A stretch of DNA of 34,744 nucleotides from a virus: IMG/VR virus record IMGVR_UViG_3300036985_000091, positions 1 through 34,744 of that record; one strand, given 5' to 3'. The translations under genes were made by a program, and so were the position numbers. The stretch's first letter is position 1; each line of letters starts with the position of its first letter. The notes under the pieces were generated by a model. The model had not been told where the DNA came from. It did not search any database and saw only the letters and a program-made list of their open reading frames with translations. Shown one piece after another: positions 1 through 7,931 of this stretch.

Positions 1-231
1 CCACAGTTAACTGATCTATTCGGGGGTGACTCAATAGGCCAGGATGCTCACGTGGTTATGATGCTGCAACGTCCTTATGATTTATACGGGATAACAGATG
101 CCTACTGTGGTGAGAACCCAGTTGGCTTACTAGCCTGTCACGTAGAAAAGAATAGGGATGGTCAGCTAGGCATGATTCCTTACGAATCAGATCTGTCTAC
201 CTTCTCAATCAAAGAAAGACCAAAAAAGTAA
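1..231 (+). CDS. dnaB: Replicative DNA helicase, DnaB-like (C-terminal fragment)
   Basis: This is the last 76 codons of a gene that begins before the window, read in frame from base 1 to a TAA at 229-231. The peptide has the end of a SF4/RecA-fold hexameric helicase: GDSIGQDAHVVMMLQRP matches the DnaB strand and loop 'S..I.QDAD.V..L.RP', and VEKNRDGQLG matches the 'KNR.G..G' segment that carries the arginine-finger region. In the family this enzyme unwinds DNA at the replication fork using NTP hydrolysis. The Walker A and B motifs would lie upstream, outside the window. It leads into the recombination ATPase 11 bases downstream, so both probably share a transcript. A RadA- or Sak-like ATPase is the main alternative, but the KNRDG element favours DnaB. 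Confidence 0.8.
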   Translation, partial: PQLTDLFGGDSIGQDAHVVMMLQRPYDLYGITDAYCGENPVGLLACHVEKNRDGQLGMIPYESDLSTFSIKERPKK

Positions 232-242
232 ATTAATTAACT

Positions 243-947
243 ATGGAATTAGTATTGCCAACAGACAAAGTACCAGTTGGAAGAAAAAGCCCACGACATA
301 TGATTATGTACGGGCCCCCAAAAATTGGTAAGACTACTGCAATTGCTAAGCTTGATGGATGCTTAATCATAGACCTGGAACAAGGATCTGATATGGTTGA
401 AGCACTTAAAATCAAGGTTGCAAATCTTGCAGAGTTAGGACAAGTAGGGAAGGCCATCATGCAGGCCAAGAAACCCTACAAGTATATAGCCATTGACACT
501 ATCACTCAGCTTGAGGTGTGGTGTGAGTCAGAGGCTAAGGAATTGTACAGACAAACACCAATGGGTAAGAATTTCGATGCAGATAACAAAGGGTTGTCGG
601 TATTGTCTCTTCCTCAGGGTGCAGGCTATCTGTATCTTAGAATGGCTATTAAGAAATGGATGGACAGATTAGAAATGCTATCTGACCACATCATTTATAT
701 CGGCCACCTCAAGGATAAGATGCTTGAGAAGAAAGGTAAGGAGGTGTCTTCTAAAGATCTCGACTTAACTGGTAAGATTAGGAATATTGCTTGCTCTAAC
801 TCGGATGCCATAGGCTACATTTATAGAGAACAAAACAAGACAATGATCTCATTCGATGCTAGTGAAGAGATAACGGCAGGCTCTCGTTGTGAGCATTTAA
901 AAGGTCAAGTTATGGAACTTGATTGGAGTAAAATTTATATTGACTAA
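243..947 (+). CDS. Sak4-like RecA-fold ATPase (AAA_24 type)
   Basis: The 234-residue protein has a P-loop GPPKIGKT at residues 24-31 and a Walker B strand IAIDT (Asp85) followed by TQLEVWCESEA. This order and length are typical of the AAA_24/Sak4 family of phage single-strand annealing and recombination ATPases, which act with a phage ssDNA-binding protein in homologous recombination and replication. The expected partner may be encoded two genes downstream (1400-2164). The start ATG at 243 follows an AT-rich leader with no Shine-Dalgarno sequence, as at most starts here. Family membership is well supported by the motifs. The specific role in recombination is inferred from the family and the replication-gene context. 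Confidence 0.82.
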   Translation: MELVLPTDKVPVGRKSPRHMIMYGPPKIGKTTAIAKLDGCLIIDLEQGSDMVEALKIKVANLAELGQVGKAIMQAKKPYKYIAIDTITQLEVWCESEAKELYRQTPMGKNFDADNKGLSVLSLPQGAGYLYLRMAIKKWMDRLEMLSDHIIYIGHLKDKMLEKKGKEVSSKDLDLTGKIRNIACSNSDAIGYIYREQNKTMISFDASEEITAGSRCEHLKGQVMELDWSKIYID

Positions 948-965
948 CACATTAAATCAAATCAA

Positions 966-1349
966 ATGGCTATTGAAGCAACAGTTGTTCAAGAAACAAC
1001 ACCCCAACCAACTACAGTAATCACTGTATCATCAGTCCTTGGAGACTTGAATAACGGCATGGATAGAGCCGCTATTGCTATTAAGTATGGTCTATCAGCT
1101 GTAGAAACTACAGAGGTATTCAAGCATCCAAAGCTTAAGGGACTACGTGCTCGTCGTAAGATTACACGTATCTCTATCATTGATGATACTGCTGAGGACA
1201 ACCCAGTAACTATCCCTAATGTTCAACCTGTGACACCTAGTCACGGTTTGGATGAAACGGTTACAGAACGTAACCATTCAGAGGTGGTTACAAATCCTAA
1301 CCAACTGGATCTGCTTGACTTGATTGTCGATGCAGAATCAGCAATCTGA
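966..1349 (+). CDS. Small protein of unknown function, possible helix-turn-helix core
   Basis: A 127-residue protein I do not recognise with confidence. Residues 1-22 are rich in Thr, Val and Gln and look disordered. Residues about 30-70 contain GMDRAAIAIKYGLSAVETTEVF followed by a basic stretch KLKGLRARRKITR, which resembles a helix-turn-helix segment followed by a basic arm and might bind nucleic acid. The C-terminal third is polar and probably disordered. It lies 18 bases after the Sak4-like gene and 50 bases before the candidate ssDNA-binding protein, so it probably works in replication or recombination. It ends in TGA. The DNA-binding idea is inference only. Confidence 0.7.
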   Translation: MAIEATVVQETTPQPTTVITVSSVLGDLNNGMDRAAIAIKYGLSAVETTEVFKHPKLKGLRARRKITRISIIDDTAEDNPVTIPNVQPVTPSHGLDETVTERNHSEVVTNPNQLDLLDLIVDAESAI

Positions 1350-1399
1350 GAGGGAAGAGATATTGTTTATAAAATGTATTACCGTTAAAAATTATTAAA

Positions 1400-2164
1400 A
1401 TGGCTATTCAATCGAATAATTCAGAAGAAGTTGTAGCAGGTGGTGGCATAACCCTGTATTCAGGTATTGCCCCAGTATCAGTTATTGCTGTTAACCCAAC
1501 ACAAGATGAGCTTTCAGAGCTTGGTATTAACCTCAGAAGTGAGCCTGAGTACAAGGTAACCTTGAATGAAGAGGACTATAATAAGCTGGTATTCTGGCTT
1601 AGGTCTGAAGTTCCTGGTGCATCTTTTACTACAAGATTCGAGATACTGATGCAGTCTAAGCATCGTGTATCTAAGTCTGGGGATAAGTTTATGTGGGCTA
1701 ACAACATTGGTCAGACTACATGGAGTGCAGAAGTTCCTGCCTATGACTGGTGGAAGAATGCTGATAAGACAAGAAAAGCTTATGTTGGTGAGGATACTTT
1801 GATTAACTTTACCAAAGCTTGGGCTAACGTGGCCAATGGTGGTGAGATTTCATTTGATACTATCGATGCTATTGCTGAGGGTGACATGAGAGAGTTGCAG
1901 GAGTATGTAAAAGTACTAAGTGTTAACAAACTTCGTGTCCTTGTAGGTGTTAAAGATGGCAAGTATCAGGCTGTTTACAACCGTCACTTTGGCAGACTTA
2001 AACCAATGAGAGACGACATGTTTATTAAGTCCTTAAATGAGGATTATGGTTCTTTCAATGCTGAATATAACAAGGATCTTAAGTTACAGGTTTATTCCCC
2101 AACTATGATTGTGGCTGACCCTATAACGACACCAGTTGCGGCATCGGACGACTGGGACGTATAA
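1400..2164 (+). CDS. Candidate single-stranded DNA-binding protein with acidic tail
   Basis: The 254-residue protein has no motif I can name with certainty. Three things suggest an ssDNA-binding protein. It sits in the recombination and replication cluster close to a Sak4-like ATPase, whose relatives pair with an SSB. Its middle has aromatic and basic patches (TTRFEILMQSKHRV, FMWANNIGQTTW, YDWWKN) and a GEDTLINFTKAWANV segment of the type seen in phage ssDNA-binding proteins. It ends in an acidic aromatic tip, SDDWDV, resembling the acidic C-termini of bacterial SSB, T7 gp2.5 and T4 gp32 that recruit partner proteins. A strong terminator follows the stop codon. It could instead be another recombination accessory protein. 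Confidence 0.6.
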   Translation: MAIQSNNSEEVVAGGGITLYSGIAPVSVIAVNPTQDELSELGINLRSEPEYKVTLNEEDYNKLVFWLRSEVPGASFTTRFEILMQSKHRVSKSGDKFMWANNIGQTTWSAEVPAYDWWKNADKTRKAYVGEDTLINFTKAWANVANGGEISFDTIDAIAEGDMRELQEYVKVLSVNKLRVLVGVKDGKYQAVYNRHFGRLKPMRDDMFIKSLNEDYGSFNAEYNKDLKLQVYSPTMIVADPITTPVAASDDWDV

Positions 2165-2210
2165 TTTGTTTTGTGTTTATGTGTATATGTTGTTATTGAT
2201 TAATGAGATT

Positions 2211-2242
2211 GGGGGCTAACGAGCCCCCTTTCTTTATTTTTG
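2211..2242 (+). terminator. Rho-independent terminator after the candidate SSB gene
   Basis: GGGGGCT (2211-2217) pairs perfectly with AGCCCCC (2222-2228) across an AACG loop, and a T-rich run to 2241 follows. The G-C-rich 7-base-pair stem in an AT-rich gap between two same-strand genes is a clear intrinsic terminator. It separates the DnaB/Sak4/SSB group from the primase group. Confidence 0.9.
2235..2242 (+). promoter_or_regulatory. Possible Bacteroidota -7 box upstream of primase
   Basis: TATTTTTG fits the TAnnTTTG -7 element known from Bacteroidota promoters and follows the terminator stem directly. The nearest TTG (2209-2211) gives a spacing slightly longer than usual, so the -33 element is weak. 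Transcription starting a few bases downstream would give almost no leader before the primase ATG at 2249. This is a weak call, because T-rich terminator tails can match the motif by chance. Confidence 0.25.
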
Positions 2243-2248
2243 TAATCT

Positions 2249-3232
2249 ATGATACAGATAAGGAACAGCGAAGCCTACTTGGATAAAGACTCTGTTCTTT
2301 GTAAGATTTCAGAGTACGATATCTTTAAGTTCTATTGTCACAGTTTTAAGAAGAATGGTGACAAATTTTGTAGTGAACTCAGACAAGATAGATCCCCAAC
2401 ATGCTCAATAATTCAGTACAATGGCAAGTTATTGTATAAGGACTTTGGCAATGGGGATAGCCATGATTGTTTTAGTTACGTGCAACGTAAGTATAGTCTG
2501 ACATTTATAGAAGCACTTAAGGTAATAGATGCTGACTTTGGATTAGGCCTTCACGTAGGAACTATAACAAGGGCTCAGATGGCTATTACCTATGGAGATC
2601 AAGTTATTGAAAATAAGAAGCCAACTATTATTGCTAAACGTAGCAGAAGGTGGACTTTAGAAGATGTTAAATTCTGGGGTAAATTTGGGGTAAACCTAGA
2701 TTTATTAGTTAAATTTGCTGTGGAACCAATCGATTACTTTTGGATCAATGAGGTTCGGTATAGCTGCCACACTCTGGCTTATGCATATAATATCAACGGG
2801 AGATGTAAGATCTATAGACCGTTGGAAACAGAGGGTAAGTGGTTCAGTAATACTACTAAAAATGATATCCAGGGCTACGGCCAATTGAAAGACAGTGGAA
2901 ACATTGTCTTTCTTGCTTCATCACTGAAGGATGTTATGACCTTAAATGCCGTAGGCTATGAGGCTGTAGCCTTTCAAAGTGAGATGCAAATGCCTAGTCA
3001 TAAGTTTATTGATCATCTCAAGACAAGGTTTACCTTGATTGTTGTGCTGTATGATAATGACTTTAATTCTGATACAAATCCAGGCCAGACTATGGCTAAC
3101 AAAATTTGTAATACGTATCAGCTAATCAATGTCATCATCCCAGCACATTACAGATCTAAGGATATATCAGATCTTGTTAGAGATCATGGAAAAGATTGTG
3201 CAATGAGAATAATTAACATTCAACTACCGTAA
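2249..3232 (+). CDS. DnaG-type DNA primase with degenerate zinc site
   Basis: The 327-residue protein is a short DnaG-like primase that would make RNA primers for the phage fork. The N-terminal half matches the primase zinc-binding domain in layout: RQDRSPTCSIIQYNGKLLYK, then DFGNGDSHDCFSYVQ and FIEALKVI. The paired zinc ligands (CxxH and CxxC) are replaced, leaving scattered cysteines. The TOPRIM half has SSLKDVMTLNAVGYEAV, the acidic loop VVLYDNDFNSD and KDISDLV. In the first TOPRIM motif the usual catalytic Glu is not at its expected place. That pattern is, from memory, common in Bacteroidota phage primases. There is no helicase domain, so the protein probably works with the separate DnaB upstream. 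Its stop abuts the ATG of the next gene. Confidence 0.85.
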   Translation: MIQIRNSEAYLDKDSVLCKISEYDIFKFYCHSFKKNGDKFCSELRQDRSPTCSIIQYNGKLLYKDFGNGDSHDCFSYVQRKYSLTFIEALKVIDADFGLGLHVGTITRAQMAITYGDQVIENKKPTIIAKRSRRWTLEDVKFWGKFGVNLDLLVKFAVEPIDYFWINEVRYSCHTLAYAYNINGRCKIYRPLETEGKWFSNTTKNDIQGYGQLKDSGNIVFLASSLKDVMTLNAVGYEAVAFQSEMQMPSHKFIDHLKTRFTLIVVLYDNDFNSDTNPGQTMANKICNTYQLINVIIPAHYRSKDISDLVRDHGKDCAMRIINIQLP

Positions 3233-3460
3233 ATGACTGATTCTAAATACTATACAGACCCTGAAGTTAGAGAAGAGATTGACACTATACTAAAAAATTG
3301 TGCAATTCTGTTTAGCAACCTAGGTACTTACACTACTTTTGATGTACAAGACATCAGAATTGCAAAATATTTAGAACGAACATGGCTAGACAAAATACAA
3401 GAACTCGATCCAATACTGTACGAAAAGCTGGTCCCAAAAAAGGCTCCCGAGGAAAGATAA
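3233..3460 (+). CDS. Small protein of unknown function between primase and nuclease
   Basis: A 75-residue, mostly helical, mixed-charge protein. Its ATG immediately follows the primase stop (TAA-ATG), which suggests translational coupling. Its last 79 bases overlap the start of the nuclease gene in another frame. It has no membrane segment, signal peptide or recognisable motif; it is rich in Asp, Glu and Leu and ends in a charged tail, KKAPEER. Its position points to replication, but I cannot assign a function. The tight packing at both ends supports it being real, although the overlap leaves some doubt about where the nuclease starts. Confidence 0.65.
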   Translation: MTDSKYYTDPEVREEIDTILKNCAILFSNLGTYTTFDVQDIRIAKYLERTWLDKIQELDPILYEKLVPKKAPEER

Positions 3461-3876
3461 AATCTATTCAAAAGGTAGTTGACGGCATACAGTTCAAGTC
3501 AATGTTGGAAGTGTTTACGTATCGTAAGCTATTAGAATTTGAGTTAAAATTTGAGTATGAACAACGTAAGTTCATCATTATGCAAGGGTTTGACTACCCT
3601 CAATGTTCTTGGGAGACTCTCCCTAGTGGGGATTTTAAGGATAAAGGGAACGGAAAGGTTCGTGATATCACATACACCCCAGACTTTGTAGGGTATGATG
3701 CCAAAGGAAAGATTAAGTGGGTGATCGAGTGTAAAGGTTTTGCTAATGAGAGATTTCCTAATACATGGAAACTATTTAAGCAGACACTTATACGAGAGGG
3801 GATAGTAGTCCCACTATATCTCCCTAAAAATCAGAAGCAGGTCTTAGAATCAATTGATAAGATACTAGCTCTATAA
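3382..3876 (+). CDS. PD-(D/E)XK endonuclease, DUF1064-like
   Basis: The 164-residue protein has the PD-(D/E)XK nuclease pattern of small phage DUF1064-type endonucleases: FKSMLEVFTYRKL with Glu43, YTPDFVGYD with Asp101, and WVIECKGF with Glu116 and Lys118. These are the expected metal-binding and catalytic residues. The basic N-terminus (MARQNTRTRSNT, KKGSRGK) could contact DNA. Family members are proposed to cleave branched DNA or act in recombination and packaging; which applies here cannot be told. The ATG at 3382 overlaps the previous gene by 79 bases. A later start would cut into the conserved DGIQFKSMLE segment, so the overlap is likely genuine. A terminator follows the stop. Confidence 0.85.
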   Translation: MARQNTRTRSNTVRKAGPKKGSRGKIKSIQKVVDGIQFKSMLEVFTYRKLLEFELKFEYEQRKFIIMQGFDYPQCSWETLPSGDFKDKGNGKVRDITYTPDFVGYDAKGKIKWVIECKGFANERFPNTWKLFKQTLIREGIVVPLYLPKNQKQVLESIDKILAL

Positions 3877-3894
3877 TTAAAAATTTAACTAATG

Positions 3895-3923
3895 AAAGGT
3901 CTAGAGTAATCTAGGCCTTTTTT
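3895..3923 (+). terminator. Rho-independent terminator before rIIA-like gene
   Basis: AAAGGTCTAGA (3895-3905) pairs with TCTAGGCCTTT (3910-3920), with one U-G wobble, around a GTAA loop, and a run of T follows. The stem is 11 base pairs. It ends the primase/nuclease group and isolates the rIIA/rIIB group. Confidence 0.9.
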
Positions 3924-3937
3924 ATTATTCCCAACTA

Positions 3938-6730
3938 ATGAGTATTAAAACTATTGAAGAAAACTACATTGGTATGGATAAGGGGGTGGCTAAGAGGATT
4001 AACAAAGGAGCTGAGAAGCTTGTCTTTGATATCTTGCAGTCTACTCAGTATTCCACCCCAATACCTTCGACCGTCAGAGAGCTGGTAACAAATGCCTGCG
4101 ATGCTCAACGAGAGAAGGAGATGGCTATTGAGATTCTTACTGGGGTTAAACAAGCATCAGATTACTACATAACCAGAGATGGGGAGCAGTACTCTGATTC
4201 TAACTTTGACCCTAGCTACTACTCTATCTCTAACTTAGATATTGTACGTAATCATGTTGAGATAACTTATCAGCACAATGAAGGCATTGGCTATTGTGAT
4301 AAGCTAATCATCAAGGATTATGGTGTAGGTATCGGAGCTAAGAGATTAGAGGGTATCCTTGAACTAGGCTATTCTACTAAACGTAACACAAGTCAGAACT
4401 TCGGTGCTTTTGGCTTAGGTGCTAAGGTAGGTCTGTCAACTGGTGTAGACTTCTACACTATTGAGACGGTATACAATGGCAAAAGATTCAAGGCTAATTG
4501 TTTTAACTATAAGACTGACTTTATCATCCCAAAGTTCAATCTTGTAACAGGGCAGATTAACCCATCAACTACTTTGTCAGATGGATCTATAGTATATTAT
4601 GAGGATACTAATGATCTTAACTGGACTGAGGTAAGCCTTGGTGTTAAGTCTCACAACTCATCTAGATTTGAAGAGGCTATAGAAGAACAGCTTAATTATC
4701 TGGACAATGTTACCTTTTATGTAGAAATGAATGGGAGTAAAACAAAGCAGATTATTAAGAGTGAGGTTATCTATAACTCTAAACATCTAATTGTTTCTAC
4801 TAATAACTACTTGAGAAAGCCTCATATTGTTATTGTAAAAGAAGAGGGAGCTGAGACAGGTATTAATTATGGTTATGTAGACTTTAGAGAACTAGAGATG
4901 CAGGACCTGTATGGCCCTGTAGGTTTGAAGTGTCCAGTTAAACAGTCTTACATTGATGAGGAAGGGCAAGAGGTAATCATTCAGGATGGTGTTGAGGTAA
5001 CTCCGTCACGAGAGAAAGTTATCTGGAGTGATTCGACTAAAGCTTTTATTCAGAAGCTTATCGATGCAGCTGCAGACGAGGTAACTACTTTAGTGGAGAA
5101 AGAGTTGTTAGAGACAGACTTCCTTAAGTGGTTGGATACCTGTAGACAGGTTATTGGGGGAAGAGCAACTAATAAAAATTCAGATGACCCAAGTACAAAA
5201 ACCCTTGCAATCTTATCTAAAATCATTGATACTAAGACAATCAAGCCTAAGTATCATCCTAATCCGTTTATTAAATTTACTAGCATTCCGTCAACTCTTA
5301 ATGGCTTTTCAGTAAAGATTCATAATCAGAAGCAGAATAAGAAGTCAAGTGCTGATAAGATAAATGTAGAGTTTGAGTATACCTCAGACAAGATAGACCA
5401 TTGGGATCAGATGGGGGATAGGAAAGTATTCTATCGTACTGGTAATGCTAATAAGTATAAGGACTTTTACTTGTATCAACAGCATGGTCCTTTTGTAACT
5501 ATTAAGAAGACTACTCTTAATTATTTAGAGGATCAGATAGCTAATGCTACAACCAGTGATATTGCTTACCATCAGTCTGAGTATGATAAGAAGCTTGGTA
5601 ATCAGAACCTGATAGAACCTTTGATTAAAGCATCAGAGAACTATATCAATTATGATGATGTTGTTCTCCCTGATAATATCAAGGAGTTGTTTGATGGTGC
5701 TGAGAGTAATGCTGCTATTGAATCTCAATATGGAGGTAGTTTAACCCCAGAGGAGAGACGTAAGCTTAACTCTCAGATTGTAGCTTACACTCCTCGTCCT
5801 GATGATCACAGAAAAGCAGGTAACTCTTATTCTGACTATATATGGGATAAGGTAGAGCCAACTCTACGTACAATTGTTAACAGTACAATCCCAACTTACT
5901 ATGGTACTGATGAGGATGCTGAGAAGTTAAAGATGGCTGCTGCTATTCTCAAGAATTTTAATCCTAGTTTTAAAACTGTGATTAAGAATAATTATTCTTG
6001 GATTCCTCATGGTAATGCAAGTGATACCTTATATTACTTTGATTGTCTTGCTACTAGATTTACTGATCGTGGTGGTTACTTTGAAATGATTTCAGGTGTA
6101 GATTACAGTGAGCAAACTCAGCTATTAAAGCTTAGTGAGTCAAATGTAAAACATGTGAGAGACTTGCCTAATTACAGACACATTGATGAGTTCTTTAGGA
6201 CTATAGATGTTGAAGGTAATTATACTTGTCACCATGCTGTTAAGGTATTTGCTAATCATATATGGGCTAAGCAGTTCTCTGTTTGGGAAAGTTTTAGCTC
6301 TTATGATGATTGCTTTAACTTTGATTTTATTGATGAAAAGTATAATGAAGTATATAAATATCTAATAAATATTTATAGAAAGTTTGATTCTATTGTATTC
6401 TACAAAACACCAGGAGAAGAAGTGTTAAGAGATGTAAAAGAAAATATAACTAAACTTATTGACTTTGAATTGTTATGTGCAGCTGACATATCTGATGATA
6501 TGAAAGCTGAGTTATCTGCTAAGTATTTTGTTCTATCTGACATCCCAGGAGTAAAAGTCTTGGATGCTAAGTTTATGGAGGTTGTAAGATTTGCTGATGA
6601 GTTTGCAAAAGACACTAAGCATATGCTTCCAAACTTAAATACTTACAATAGAACAGAAGCTAATGAGCAGGTATTAATCTATTTGAAAGCCTTGCAGGTA
6701 TTGGAAATCCCAATCCCTGAGCTAAATTAA
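3938..6730 (+). CDS. rIIA: rIIA-like GHKL ATPase protein
   Basis: The 930-residue protein begins with a GHKL (Bergerat) ATP-binding fold. The N-box is ELVTNACDAQRE with Glu48, Asn52 and Asp55; the G1 box is DYGVGIG at 127-133; and the G2 box is GAFGLGAKVGL at 156-166. A GHKL protein directly followed by an rIIB-like gene is the arrangement of T4 rIIA/rIIB. Those proteins are linked to the membrane and defend infected T4 cells against exclusion by prophage-encoded systems; the mechanism in crAss-like phages is not established. It is longer than T4 rIIA (about 725 residues), mainly through a long C-terminal region without known motifs. No transmembrane segment is obvious. Start chosen just after the upstream terminator. 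Confidence 0.85.
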   Translation: MSIKTIEENYIGMDKGVAKRINKGAEKLVFDILQSTQYSTPIPSTVRELVTNACDAQREKEMAIEILTGVKQASDYYITRDGEQYSDSNFDPSYYSISNLDIVRNHVEITYQHNEGIGYCDKLIIKDYGVGIGAKRLEGILELGYSTKRNTSQNFGAFGLGAKVGLSTGVDFYTIETVYNGKRFKANCFNYKTDFIIPKFNLVTGQINPSTTLSDGSIVYYEDTNDLNWTEVSLGVKSHNSSRFEEAIEEQLNYLDNVTFYVEMNGSKTKQIIKSEVIYNSKHLIVSTNNYLRKPHIVIVKEEGAETGINYGYVDFRELEMQDLYGPVGLKCPVKQSYIDEEGQEVIIQDGVEVTPSREKVIWSDSTKAFIQKLIDAAADEVTTLVEKELLETDFLKWLDTCRQVIGGRATNKNSDDPSTKTLAILSKIIDTKTIKPKYHPNPFIKFTSIPSTLNGFSVKIHNQKQNKKSSADKINVEFEYTSDKIDHWDQMGDRKVFYRTGNANKYKDFYLYQQHGPFVTIKKTTLNYLEDQIANATTSDIAYHQSEYDKKLGNQNLIEPLIKASENYINYDDVVLPDNIKELFDGAESNAAIESQYGGSLTPEERRKLNSQIVAYTPRPDDHRKAGNSYSDYIWDKVEPTLRTIVNSTIPTYYGTDEDAEKLKMAAAILKNFNPSFKTVIKNNYSWIPHGNASDTLYYFDCLATRFTDRGGYFEMISGVDYSEQTQLLKLSESNVKHVRDLPNYRHIDEFFRTIDVEGNYTCHHAVKVFANHIWAKQFSVWESFSSYDDCFNFDFIDEKYNEVYKYLINIYRKFDSIVFYKTPGEEVLRDVKENITKLIDFELLCAADISDDMKAELSAKYFVLSDIPGVKVLDAKFMEVVRFADEFAKDTKHMLPNLNTYNRTEANEQVLIYLKALQVLEIPIPELN

Positions 6731-6758
6731 TTCGTATATTTATAGTAAATAATTAAAC

Positions 6759-7928
6759 ATGATCAATATCAACGTGATTGAAGACAGGATCTGCGGATCC
6801 TATGGAGACACTCCGTTCTCTGTTCAGCATAGCCCTAAGCTGTATGAGAAACTGAGTAAACTTGCTGAACTTGCTAACGACTCTACTACTATTGAGGAGT
6901 ATCGTAAGTTTATAGATGAGTTTGGACTAAACACCCAAGAAGATTACACTGCACTTATTCAAGATAAGTGTGAGTTTATCTTTGTAAACAGAGCTACTGG
7001 GGAGTTCTTTCTGAAGCATGGGGAGACTGTATCTACTATCCCAATGCCTGAGGCTTTGGTAGAGAGAATCTATGAATCTATTGACAGAGGGATTGACTTC
7101 AATCCTTTAGTTAAGATGTGGACTAGATGGCTTCGTAACCCTATCCTCAGAAAGAAGATTAAAAGTGAGATGGGTCAAGACTTTTCTCAAAGATTCTTCA
7201 ACTTTGTAAACCTTCAGTATGTACACCCTGTACTATTTAAGAAGTATACAGAGGAGATGGGTTTCTCTGATGAGAGGGCTATTGCCGCTGCTACTATGTA
7301 TCAGATGAAGATTACTAAGGAGGGGCTTTTGAATGGTTACAAAGTATCCAAAGAGATCCTTCATAAGTTTGACCCTGAGACTGGTGAGGTTCATGACCGT
7401 TACAACAGAACTTTTAATGTAGACACAGGTGAGATTGAGTCAGAAGGGCTCCCAGAATTTGTAGAGGATCGTTTATTCGAGCCTGCAGTTATGGGGAGTG
7501 GTGGTGATGCATTTCATTGTGAAGGAGCTAATGGATATGGAACCCCAGGCCATTTTATTAAGGTGGGCTGTGTACATCGTCTAGATTCTTGGGATAAGGT
7601 AAACACTAATGACTATGCATCTTGTGTACCAGGTTTGCATTTCGGTGGTCTAAAGTATATCTCTGGATACCGTGGTGAGATTCACAACATATTTGTTGAC
7701 CCAATGCATATCGGTGCTATTCCTGATGATGAGAGTGGTGCAGTAAGATGTTTGCAGTATTTTGTTCACTCAAGCTTGGCTGGAGTTAACGGTTCTATCT
7801 ATCATTCTTCTACTTATGCAGCTATGACAGATGCTGAGTGGGATGAGATGAGAGAAGAAGCTGTGGCTTTATCAATAGAGAAGGCAAAGAAACTTCTAGA
7901 AGAACAAGATGAACTAAATTCTTTATAA
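6759..7928 (+). CDS. rIIB: rIIB-like protein
   Basis: The 389-residue protein lies 28 bases after the rIIA-like gene. The segment at about residues 70-170 (FIFVNRATGEFFLKHGE, FNPLVKMWTRWLRNP, MYQMKITKEGLLNGYKV) resembles rIIB-type proteins, with a structured N-terminal region followed by helices. The second half has a GANGYGTPGHFIKVGCVHR segment and a long acidic helical tail. In T4, RIIB works together with RIIA. The assignment rests on both the weak sequence resemblance and the adjacency to the GHKL gene; biochemical function is unknown. The gap between the pair is AT-rich with no clear promoter or terminator, so the two are probably co-transcribed. Confidence 0.72.
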   Translation: MININVIEDRICGSYGDTPFSVQHSPKLYEKLSKLAELANDSTTIEEYRKFIDEFGLNTQEDYTALIQDKCEFIFVNRATGEFFLKHGETVSTIPMPEALVERIYESIDRGIDFNPLVKMWTRWLRNPILRKKIKSEMGQDFSQRFFNFVNLQYVHPVLFKKYTEEMGFSDERAIAAATMYQMKITKEGLLNGYKVSKEILHKFDPETGEVHDRYNRTFNVDTGEIESEGLPEFVEDRLFEPAVMGSGGDAFHCEGANGYGTPGHFIKVGCVHRLDSWDKVNTNDYASCVPGLHFGGLKYISGYRGEIHNIFVDPMHIGAIPDDESGAVRCLQYFVHSSLAGVNGSIYHSSTYAAMTDAEWDEMREEAVALSIEKAKKLLEEQDELNSL

Positions 7929-7931
7929 GCT

